From positions 1 to 6,409 of the forward strand of contig JALWEK010000221.1 in NCBI GenBank assembly GCA_027014185.1: a stretch of 6,409 nt of DNA, written 5' to 3'. A program made the translations under genes and the position numbers. Each line of letters begins with the position of its first letter. Position 1 is the stretch's first letter. The DNA is from Aquificaceae bacterium (GTDB taxonomy: Bacteria; Aquificota; Aquificia; Aquificales; Aquificaceae). Positions 1 to 5,489 of the stretch are shown piece after piece. The notes under the pieces are model-generated. The model was not told where the DNA came from. It saw nothing but the letters and a program-made list of their open reading frames with translations, and made no database searches.

Positions 1-180
1 TCCATCATCCTCATAAGCACAACGCTTTACCCTGCTTTCTTTTTACTGCTCAGCCTTTTTGCTGTGTTTTGTTGTGTTTGGTTTTTTTTGTATTTGAGGT
101 TGTCTTTGTGGTGTTTGTTTTTTTGTTCCAGCGGATGTGGGCGTACTGTTGCGGTTTGGGTGTCGTGGCCTGGGGGGGGG
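1..180. other. Probable low-quality contig-end sequence
   Basis: Composition changes abruptly here. Bases 61-120 contain only two A and two C, the rest being G or T, with T runs at 82-89 and 118-124 and a nine-G run at 172-180. Just downstream the sequence is ordinary, balanced coding DNA. Between 151 and 188 a purL-like sequence can still be traced: GCGGTT, GTCGTGGCC and GCGAGGCCT could encode parts of AVRNVVAVGARP, but with substitutions, one missing base near 160 and extra Gs at 172-180. That fits accumulating read-end errors rather than biology. Bases 1-60 are less biased, and nothing recognisable was found in them. Confidence 0.7.
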
Positions 181-950
181 CGAGGCCTTTGGCTATCACC
201 GACTGGCTCAACTTCGGCAAGCCTGAGAGGCCCGAGATAATGTGGCAGTTCGTGAAAGCTGTTGAGGGCATGGCCGAGGCCTGCAAGAAGCTGAACGTTC
301 CTGTGGTGAGCGGGAACGTCTCCCTCTATAACGAGACGGTGAACAAGGATGAGATCCGCAACGTCTATCCTACCCCCGTGGTCGTCTGCGTGGGGGTGCT
401 GGAGAGCGTAGAAAAGCATCTGGACATAGCTTACCCATCCACAGGGGATATCCTGATGATAGGAGACCTAAACAGGACCTCGAACCTAGGTGGGAGCGAG
501 TACCTAAAGACGGTTCACGGGCTCGTCAAGGGAGAGGTTCCGAGGGTGGATCTTGAGAGGGAGAGGGTTCTAATGGACACCCTTATCGAGCTCATACAGA
601 GGGACATGGTGCTGTCGGCCCACGATATCTCCACGGGAGGGTTGCTAGTGAACGTCCTCGAGAGCCTATTTCCCACGAGCTTTGGAGCAGAGCTAGAGCT
701 CTACGGGGACGAGAGGCCCGACGTCTTCCTGTTTTCAGAGATGCCGACCAGGGTGGTTATAAGCGTCGAGAGCTCTATGGTGGACGAGGTTAAAGACTTT
801 CTGGAGGATAGGGGCGTGGACTGGATGTACGTGGGCAGGATAGTACAGGATAGGGTTTTAAGGCTAAGCTACAATGGGAAGCTCCTACTAGAGGAGGATG
901 TGGAAAGGCTCAAGGAGGTGTGGGAAAGATCCTTAGAGGAAGCTCTCTGA
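3..950 (+). CDS. purL: Phosphoribosylformylglycinamidine synthase subunit PurL, C-terminal part (5' partial, corrupted start)
   Basis: PurL makes formylglycinamidine ribonucleotide (FGAM) from FGAR, ATP and PurQ-supplied ammonia in cytoplasmic purine synthesis. Recognisable PurL starts only near base 162: PLAITD and LNFG (189-218), PEIMWQF, then GMAEACKKL, VVSGNVSLYNET and YPTP, followed by LGGSEYLKTVHG and SAHDISTGGLL of the second AIRS-C domain. This is roughly the last third of a small-type (about 700-750 aa) PurL. The frame stays open to the window edge, so the gene is 5' truncated. Codons before about 162 encode an artificial-looking hydrophobic stretch with no PurL similarity and are probably sequencing or assembly error. 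A TTG at 69 could be called as a start but should not be. Two family-conserved positions near the damaged end are unusual (TDW for TDC, FGK for FGN), each explicable by one C-to-G change. The TGA stop at 948-950 lies inside lspA. The identity is secure; the first ~60 codons are not. Confidence 0.93.
   Translation, partial: HHPHKHNALPCFLFTAQPFCCVLLCLVFFVFEVVFVVFVFLFQRMWAYCCGLGVVAWGGARPLAITDWLNFGKPERPEIMWQFVKAVEGMAEACKKLNVPVVSGNVSLYNETVNKDEIRNVYPTPVVVCVGVLESVEKHLDIAYPSTGDILMIGDLNRTSNLGGSEYLKTVHGLVKGEVPRVDLERERVLMDTLIELIQRDMVLSAHDISTGGLLVNVLESLFPTSFGAELELYGDERPDVFLFSEMPTRVVISVESSMVDEVKDFLEDRGVDWMYVGRIVQDRVLRLSYNGKLLLEEDVERLKEVWERSLEEAL
912..919 (+). promoter_or_regulatory. Shine-Dalgarno-like AAGGAGGT abutting the lspA GTG start
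   Basis: A near-perfect anti-16S complement ends one base before the GTG at 920, giving zero spacing where 5-9 nt is usual. No in-frame ATG, GTG or TTG lies at the ideal distance. Either coupling from purL termination at 950 drives initiation, or the true start is a non-standard codon downstream (ATC at 929 or CTG at 947, the latter preceded by AGAGGAAG). The motif also encodes purL residues, so it may be partly coincidental. Confidence 0.4.
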
Positions 951-1390
951 TATACATAGTTACCCTTACAGTCGTTGTTCTTCTCGACCTTTTCACCAAA
1001 AGACTCGCCGAGATCTACCTTTCCGAGAGGAGCTACGATGTCCTGCCCTTTCTCAAGCTGTTTCTGATACACAACAGGGGAGCCGCCTTCGGTTTCTTCT
1101 CCGATCTGCCGGACATTATCAGGATCCCTCTCCTCACGCTCACACCTGTGATCGCCTTCGTAGTCACATACCTCTACTCTCAACGAAACGGTGATTTGAA
1201 GGTCGTCCTCGCGATGGGTCTTATAGCCGGAGGGGCCCTCGGAAATCTCTACGACAGGCTATTTCTGGGAAAGGTTAGGGACTTTATACATCTGCATCTC
1301 GGAGATCTCTACTGGCCGGCCTTCAACGTGGCCGATGCGTCTATAACGCTCGCTATAGCGTTGCTGGTTCTCCACTATCTCAGAAAGTAA
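920..1390 (+). CDS. lspA: Lipoprotein signal peptidase (signal peptidase II)
   Basis: LspA is the inner-membrane aspartyl protease that removes signal peptides from diacylglyceryl-modified prolipoproteins. The 156-aa product has the family's usual length and four hydrophobic segments (about residues 9-24, 67-86, 94-111 and 134-153). Signature motifs are all present: LDLFTK at 22-27, HNRGAAFGFF at 51-60, GGALGNLYDR at 104-113, VRDFI at 119-123 and FNVADA at 135-140. The two catalytic aspartates are D121 and D139 by family comparison. The gene overlaps the purL end by 31 bp, implying translational coupling. The GTG at 920 is the only canonical in-frame start that leaves a normal N-terminus, but an AAGGAGGT sequence abuts it directly, which is closer than usual. 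A CTG at 947 is the next candidate, and it would leave very little before the first membrane segment. Confidence 0.96.
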   Translation: MGKILRGSSLIYIVTLTVVVLLDLFTKRLAEIYLSERSYDVLPFLKLFLIHNRGAAFGFFSDLPDIIRIPLLTLTPVIAFVVTYLYSQRNGDLKVVLAMGLIAGGALGNLYDRLFLGKVRDFIHLHLGDLYWPAFNVADASITLAIALLVLHYLRK

Positions 1391-1399
1391 AATCTACCT

Positions 1400-1927
1400 A
1401 TGGGGTACATCTACATAACCTCCTTCGGGGACGTGGAGGGAAGGCTGCTTCTGGGGACTGCCAGGAACGTTAAGGAGATCTTCAGCCTAGGGGTCAGGGT
1501 GTCCTCGGTCCCGTTCCCGCCAAGGCTCGGTTTCAATCCCAAGAGGAACCAATACCATGCAGGAACTCTTCTGAGATACCTGGAGGGTGTGAGCTTTCCT
1601 AACCTCGTGAAGCTCCTCGCTGTAGTCAGCTTCGATCTCTATGAGGAGGGTCTTAACTTTGTCTTCGGAGAGGCTCAGCTGGGAGGAAGGAACGCGGTGG
1701 TCAGCGTGTTCAGGCTGCGCAGTGAAGATGAAAGCCTCCTCTTCGAGAGGACTTTCAAGGAGGTGAACCACGAGCTCGGGCATACGTTTGGGCTGACCCA
1801 CTGCCAGGATCCAAGGTGCGTGATGAGCTTCTCCAACTCCCTTTCTGATGTTGACAGAAAGACGAAGTTCTTCTGCAGCTCTTGCCAGAGAAAGCTATCA
1901 GCCGCTCTCGACCTTCATCCCCGATAG
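1400..1927 (+). CDS. amzA: Archaemetzincin-type zinc metalloprotease (peptidase family M54)
   Basis: This is a 175-aa cytoplasmic metalloprotease of the metzincin clan; no signal peptide is visible. The extended zinc site HELGHTFGLTH spans residues 124-134, with H124, H128 and H134 as ligands and E125 as catalytic base. The archaemetzincin-specific HC-x4-CVM continuation (C135, C140, Met-turn M142), then SNSLSD and FCSSC (C159, C162), supplies the four cysteines of a second structural zinc site. The DLYEEGLNFVFG block at 79-90 and GG-x4-VS are also family-typical. The ATG at 1400 follows the lspA stop by 9 nt and lacks a strong ribosome binding site, so lspA coupling is likely. Its last 30 bp overlap the convergent transporter gene. 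Physiological substrates of the family are not well defined. The family is common in archaea and patchy in bacteria, so ancient transfer is possible, but codon use here resembles the neighbours. Confidence 0.93.
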   Translation: MGYIYITSFGDVEGRLLLGTARNVKEIFSLGVRVSSVPFPPRLGFNPKRNQYHAGTLLRYLEGVSFPNLVKLLAVVSFDLYEEGLNFVFGEAQLGGRNAVVSVFRLRSEDESLLFERTFKEVNHELGHTFGLTHCQDPRCVMSFSNSLSDVDRKTKFFCSSCQRKLSAALDLHPR

Positions 1928-3070
1928 CCAGCCGTAAACCAAAATTAGCCAGATAACAGAAAGGAAAAGGTTGGTTACCAGCATATAGGTTGTTCCAAAC
2001 TTGAGGAAGAGGCCTCCCATAGCGCCGCCGAGGAAGGCCCCAACGAACTGACTTGTGTTGTAAACTCCTACAGACATACCTCTGGTGTCCCTGTGGGAAA
2101 GCTTGGTAAGGAGCGAGGGCATGATAGGCTCGAGGAGGTGAAATCCAACAAAGTACAGTGTGAGGAGCAGAACCACTCCTAGGAAGTTCCCCACAACTAT
2201 ATGGGAGAGAAAGCTGAGGGCTATCAGAATCACCCCAGCAAGGAACACCTCCCTTATCCTACCCTTCTTCTCGGCCAGTATAGTGGAGGGAACCATAACC
2301 GCTATGGAGAAGAGGATTATGGGAAGGTAGAGCTTCCAGTGTTCAGGCTTTGGGAAGCGATACTTCTCTATCAGCTCGATAGGGATTACGGTGAATATAG
2401 AGACCAGGAGGGCATGGAGCACGCCTACCGAGAGGTCGAGCATAACCTGGTTCCTGTCCCGCAATATCTGTCCTATCCTTCCCAGGGAAGGTTCTATCTC
2501 CTTCTGATATCTGGAGGGTTCAGGTATGAAGAGGAGTATGTAGAGCATGGCGGCTGTGGAGAAAACGGCGGTCAGGTAGAAGATGAAGGGAACACCGAAC
2601 TTTCCCGCTATTATTGGGGCCACGGTTATGCTAAAGGCGAAGACCATCCCAACAGATGCCCCTATGTGGGCGAAGGCCCTCGTCCTGACCTCCTCCCTTA
2701 TGAGATCTGCGGCGAGGGAAACGGCCGCCGAAGATATGGCTCCCGCACCCTGGATGAACCTAGCTGCTATCATGCTCCAGATGTTCCCGGCCAGCCCTCC
2801 TAGAACGCTCCCTAATATGTATGCAAGGAAGCCAAAGGTTATCACCGGCTTCCTCCCGTACCTGTCGGAGAGGTAGCCGAAGGGTATCTGGAGAAGGGCC
2901 TGGGTTAGTCCGTACACACCAACGGCTATACCGGTGAGAACCGGAGAGCTCCCTTCAAGGTTTCTCACATAGGGTGCCAGCACCGGAAGGAGCAGGAATA
3001 GCCCGAGCATACGGGCCACTACAGCGAAGGTTATCCCGGCAAGGGTTTTCTTCTCCTGGGGGGTGAACAT
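1898..3070 (-). CDS. MFS transporter, YajR-like
   Basis: A 390-aa polytopic inner-membrane protein with about 12 hydrophobic segments, likely a proton-coupled efflux transporter. The MFS motif A, GYLSDRYGRK, sits at residues 65-74 between TM2 and TM3. Similarity to E. coli YajR runs along the core: RMLGLFLLLPVL, IAVGVYGLTQALLQIPFG, RFIQGAGAI, EHWKLYL and MGVYNTSQFVGAFLGG-like blocks all have counterparts. YajR has an extra C-terminal ferredoxin-like YAM domain; this protein stops after TM12 with MKVESG and so lacks it. The MFTPQEKK N-terminus matches the start of YajR-type proteins, supporting the ATG at 3070. No clear ribosome binding site precedes it in the 16-nt gap after the GTPase gene, though a TATAAT sits there. 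It is last in the minus-strand gene series. The substrate is unknown. Confidence 0.93.
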   Translation of the reverse strand: MFTPQEKKTLAGITFAVVARMLGLFLLLPVLAPYVRNLEGSSPVLTGIAVGVYGLTQALLQIPFGYLSDRYGRKPVITFGFLAYILGSVLGGLAGNIWSMIAARFIQGAGAISSAAVSLAADLIREEVRTRAFAHIGASVGMVFAFSITVAPIIAGKFGVPFIFYLTAVFSTAAMLYILLFIPEPSRYQKEIEPSLGRIGQILRDRNQVMLDLSVGVLHALLVSIFTVIPIELIEKYRFPKPEHWKLYLPIILFSIAVMVPSTILAEKKGRIREVFLAGVILIALSFLSHIVVGNFLGVVLLLTLYFVGFHLLEPIMPSLLTKLSHRDTRGMSVGVYNTSQFVGAFLGGAMGGLFLKFGTTYMLVTNLFLSVIWLILVYGWLSGMKVESG

Positions 3071-3086
3071 GGAGATTAATTATAGA

Positions 3087-3638
3087 TCAGGAGCTCTCCA
3101 GACTGTATCTGATAATGTCCAGAAGGGTTAGTAAGACCTTCTTAACGTCCTCCTTGTTCTTCGCTGAGAGGGGGATTACCGGTATTCCCTCATCGTCCGA
3201 TATGTCGAGGGCAAACTTTACGTCGTCCGGGGACCAAGCGTTAGGCAGGTCCTGCTTGTTGGCTCCCACCACTATGGGAACAGGGAACCTCGACTGGAAG
3301 AAGTTTATTATCCTCCTGGCCTCGTGAAAGGTCTTCGGGTCTGTGCTGTCCACTAGGACTATTATCCCGAGGGCTCCCTCTCCCAGTATCTCCCACATGA
3401 AGTCGAACCTTGACTGTCCGGGAGTGCCAAACAGGTAGAGCTCGTGCTCATCGTCTATCTTTATCTTCCCGAAGTCCATGGCCACCGTGGTGTAGTCCTT
3501 AACGCTCCTCTCGTTGGTGGCAGAGGTCTTCTTCTCGGTGGCCACCGTCTTTATATCGCTTACGGTGTTTATGAACTGGGTCTTTCCCGCCGCGAAAGGC
3601 CCGGCCACAACGATCTTTATCTTCCTAAGCTCCTTCAT
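3087..3638 (-). CDS. Small Ras-like GTPase, MglA/COG2229 type (CvnD-like)
   Basis: A 183-aa cytoplasmic P-loop GTPase that is essentially just the G domain. Motifs in order: Walker A/G1 GPFAAGKT (13-20), a G2 region with TTVAMDFG (50-57), G3 FGTPGQ (70-75), G4 NKQD (127-130) and G5 SAK (158-160). F-G-T-P-G-Q in place of D-x-x-G, with RFDFMW after it, is characteristic of the COG2229 group, which includes the CvnD proteins of Streptomyces conservons and is related to the polarity GTPase MglA of Myxococcus. No lipidation motif or membrane segment is seen. The gene starts 7 nt after the PATAN gene with an AGGTGG ribosome binding site, and lies two genes downstream of a Roadblock gene, the usual partner type (MglB is a GAP or effector for MglA). 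It is inferred to be the molecular switch of this module. The family is certain; the process controlled is unknown. Confidence 0.93.
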   Translation of the reverse strand: MKELRKIKIVVAGPFAAGKTQFINTVSDIKTVATEKKTSATNERSVKDYTTVAMDFGKIKIDDEHELYLFGTPGQSRFDFMWEILGEGALGIIVLVDSTDPKTFHEARRIINFFQSRFPVPIVVGANKQDLPNAWSPDDVKFALDISDDEGIPVIPLSAKNKEDVKKVLLTLLDIIRYSLESS

Positions 3639-3645
3639 GCCCCAC

Positions 3646-4338
3646 CTACAGCTGCTTTATCTTATCGATTATCTTAGCCAGGAGATCGAGGGTTATCGAG
3701 GGCTTCTGAACTCTCTCCTTCCTCTTTCTCCTTATTATCCCGGCCGCCAGGAAGCCGTACAGGGCCCTGTCCACCGTCAGCCTGTCTAGGCCGGATTCCT
3801 TCCTTATGTCGGCGACCGTCCTGCTGCCGTTCACCAGGGAGAGGACCTTCCTCTCCTCCTCGGTCAGCTTGACCCTAGCGAGCTTTGAGTCAGCATCGGG
3901 GGATTTCTCGAAGACGAGCATCTCGTCGGATATCTTCCTCTCAACCTCCTCCTCGGTAAGGTTTCGGGAGGCTCTCATTATCAGCTCTTCGACGGGGTAG
4001 TAAACGGGTATGTCGCTGTCGTACTTTATGAAGCCAGGCGTGAAGGAGAATATGCCTTCCTTCTGATCGAGCCTGGGAATGAAGAACCTTTCTATGGTCT
4101 TGTGTATGTCCTCCTTCCTTATCCTGAGCCTCTTTATCAGCTGATCGAAGTTCCTGTCGGTGTAAACCCGGAAGACCTTATCCACAGGTCTTGCAAATAC
4201 GATCTCTCCATCCTTGACGTAGTAGGCTACTATCATGTCCTTCCACTCTACGAGGAGGACACCACTCTTCTTGTCCTTGGCCAGGACCTGGAGGATGTCT
4301 GCGAAGTTGAAAGTAGTGAGATCCCCCGTCAGAGCCAT
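3646..4338 (-). CDS. PATAN (DUF4388) domain protein with C-terminal winged-helix-like domain
   Basis: A 230-aa soluble protein. Residues 2-52 show the PATAN/DUF4388 hallmark: LTGDLTTFNFADILQVLA, then K-SG-LLV and the strand pair around VKDGEIVFAR. The middle (about 85-125) includes a GIFSFTPG strand typical of the family's second half. Residues 158-204 form a winged-helix-like unit, LTEEERKVLSLVNG, TVADIRKESGL and VDRALYGFLAAGIIRR, followed by a basic stretch and an amphipathic C-terminus. PATAN domains are known as protein-protein adaptors in response regulators and motility regulators; the winged helix could bind DNA or a protein. It sits between Roadblock and GTPase genes, with a 3-nt gap upstream and 7 nt downstream. 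AAGGAGG at 4353-4359 lies 14 nt from the ATG, and coupling is likely. It may occupy the CvnC slot of a conservon-like module. Confidence 0.85.
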   Translation of the reverse strand: MALTGDLTTFNFADILQVLAKDKKSGVLLVEWKDMIVAYYVKDGEIVFARPVDKVFRVYTDRNFDQLIKRLRIRKEDIHKTIERFFIPRLDQKEGIFSFTPGFIKYDSDIPVYYPVEELIMRASRNLTEEEVERKISDEMLVFEKSPDADSKLARVKLTEEERKVLSLVNGSRTVADIRKESGLDRLTVDRALYGFLAAGIIRRKRKERVQKPSITLDLLAKIIDKIKQL

Positions 4339-4341
4339 CTA

Positions 4342-4698
4342 TTAACCTATAGCCTCCTTGAGTTGTCCCTGGGCCTTCTTTATCTCCATAAGGAGGAGAC
4401 CCAACTTGGCAGCGTTGCTAGCCAGCACGGTAAGGACCGCATCCTGCCCTATACCCGTGAGGATTATGTACCCTTCCTCTCCCTTTATAGTGATCTGCTC
4501 AAGGTTTCCCTTCTGAAGCTCCTCGGTAACCTTCTCCCCTAGGGAGAGGATAGCGGCGCTCATCGCGGCGACCCTGTCCTCCTCTATGCCAGGTTTGAGG
4601 ACGGCCGATATGGGAAGCCCGTCCGCACTCACGAGAACGGCTCCTTCCAGACCCGAGCTTTTGATCAGCTCCTGCAGGATCTTCTCGTACTTGTCCAT
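4342..4698 (-). CDS. Roadblock/LC7 domain protein (MglB/CvnB-like)
   Basis: A 118-aa single-domain protein of the Roadblock/LC7 fold. The N-terminal helix MDKYEKILQELIKSSGLEG leads into the diagnostic strand turn AVLVSADGLPIS (residues 20-31). A long helix around DRVAAMSAAILSLGEKV (41-57), the strands EQITIKGEEGYIILTGI (67-83) and AVLTVLA follow, ending with the helix KLGLLLMEIKKA. Such proteins dimerise and act as GAPs, GEFs or scaffolds for Ras-like GTPases; MglB acts on MglA. A partner GTPase is encoded two genes downstream. The start is firmly set by an AAAGGAGGGT ribosome binding site (4707-4716) with 8-nt spacing, which overlaps the stop codon of the upstream gene. It is cytoplasmic and presumably binds the GTPase and perhaps the upstream membrane protein; that last link is inference. 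Confidence 0.93.
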   Translation of the reverse strand: MDKYEKILQELIKSSGLEGAVLVSADGLPISAVLKPGIEEDRVAAMSAAILSLGEKVTEELQKGNLEQITIKGEEGYIILTGIGQDAVLTVLASNAAKLGLLLMEIKKAQGQLKEAIG

Positions 4699-4714
4699 AC
4701 CCTATGACCCTCCT

Positions 4715-5425
4715 TTAAATGTCCTTCAAAAAGCTAAGCTCTCTCTTTATCTCTCCCTGCACCTCTATCAGCTTTTCTATCCCCTCCTTCAGCCTCTTTA
4801 CATCTATTTTATCGTGTTTTTCTTCAAGAAGTGAATTCAGGGTTTCGAGCTCCCTTCTACACTCTTCGCTGAGTACCTTTATTCTCGAGAACTTCTCATG
4901 GTATAGCTCCAACAGATGTTCCAACGACTGGCCTATCGCCCCGACCGGATCGAGACCCGTTGGAAGCTCCACCTCCGTCTTCCCCTCCTGAAGCTCTTCA
5001 AGGGCTTTAAGTATCGTGGCAGCGTTCTCGGATATGGTCTCCAGTTGTTCCTCAAGATCTCTTATGCTCTTTTCGTACCTCTCCTCGAAGCTGTTTACCA
5101 GCTCCCTTATGCTCTGGACGACGTCGAGGACCTCCTCATGAAGGGGTATGGGAACGACCATCTTCTCCCTGTGTTTTTCCTCGAGTATGTCTATAACGTA
5201 CATAAGCCTGCCGAAGAGCTCCTCTATCTTGCTCTTCATCCAGAGTATGTTTAAGAGAACCCAAACTATGGATACTCCAAAACCCACGCCAACAGCGTAG
5301 TATGGGCTCATCCCTCCCAGGAAGAACAGGAGAAGGGATATCATTACCCCGAAAAAGAGCGAGGAGAGGAAGAAGAACTTGAGTAGTTCCCCTGCTAACG
5401 AAGATAGCTTGGGAGTTTCAACCAT
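4715..5425 (-). CDS. Two-TM coiled-coil membrane protein with HAMP-like repeat; putative signal transducer
   Basis: Not recognised as a named family. The 236-aa product has a short N-terminus, two hydrophobic segments (about 16-37 and 42-63) joined by a few residues, then a long charged, mostly helical cytoplasmic region to the C-terminus. Two stretches align at a 62-residue offset: QSIRELV at 104-110 with QSLEHLL at 166-172, and F-x-E-R-Y at 113-117 with Y-x-E-K-F at 175-179. Each follows a proline-containing segment, VPIPLHEEV and LPTGLDPVG, reminiscent of the HAMP DExG region. The rest is heptad-like coiled coil. No histidine-kinase, methyl-accepting hairpin or cyclase domain follows, so any output must go through a partner. 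A GAGGGTGA ribosome binding site lies 4 nt from the ATG. It is first of the four-gene GTPase module and could play the CvnA-like membrane role without the kinase part. The function is inferred from position only. Confidence 0.75.
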   Translation of the reverse strand: MVETPKLSSLAGELLKFFFLSSLFFGVMISLLLFFLGGMSPYYAVGVGFGVSIVWVLLNILWMKSKIEELFGRLMYVIDILEEKHREKMVVPIPLHEEVLDVVQSIRELVNSFEERYEKSIRDLEEQLETISENAATILKALEELQEGKTEVELPTGLDPVGAIGQSLEHLLELYHEKFSRIKVLSEECRRELETLNSLLEEKHDKIDVKRLKEGIEKLIEVQGEIKRELSFLKDI

Positions 5426-5448
5426 CGGCTCACCCTCATAAATCTTCC

Positions 5449-5459
5449 CCCTTAAAGGG
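5449..5459. repeat. Short palindrome CCCTTAAAGGG in the ilvN/module gap
   Basis: A five-base inverted repeat (CCCTT, A, AAGGG) lies between the putative -10 and the ribosome binding site of the membrane-protein gene. It is too short to be a terminator and no T tract follows on either strand. It could be a half-site-type operator or chance. Confidence 0.3.
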
Positions 5460-5486
5460 TATCGTCCCTTCTTTCCCGTTTTTCAA
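5458..5486 (-). promoter_or_regulatory. Possible weak sigma70-type promoter ahead of the GTPase module
   Basis: In the 64-bp gap after ilvN, the minus strand reads TTGAAA (5481-5486) and, after exactly 17 nt, GATACC (5458-5463). The -35 matches TTGACA at five of six positions; the -10 matches TATAAT at only three. Transcription would begin near 5450 and give a leader of about 25 nt before the ATG at 5425. Read-through from ilvBN is equally possible. Confidence 0.25.
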
Positions 5487-5489
5487 CAA

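Noticed and set aside
69..161. A hydrophobic, TM-like N-terminus fused to PurL
   Set aside because: PurL is cytosolic and the stretch comes from G/T-biased low-quality sequence, so it is taken as artefact, not a membrane-anchored fusion.
27..419. A 130-codon minus-strand open frame over the 5' end of the window
   Set aside because: It is antisense to real purL, and much of it derives from the corrupted G/T-rich stretch (giving Lys/Thr/Asn-rich protein).
1934..1978. Inverted repeat GTAAACCAA / TTGGTTAC just after the protease stop, as a terminator
   Set aside because: The stem is imperfect, the loop is 28 nt, no T tract follows, and it lies in MFS coding sequence.
2201..2803. A 200-codon open frame on the plus strand inside the MFS gene
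   Set aside because: It is antisense to a clear polytopic transporter, and its product is a Tyr/Gly/Glu-rich composition artefact with no domain.
3418..3435. Loss of the G3 Asp in the GTPase (F-G-T-P-G-Q) as a sign of inactivity
   Set aside because: The same FGTPGQ form is normal in COG2229 GTPases, and the other G motifs are intact.
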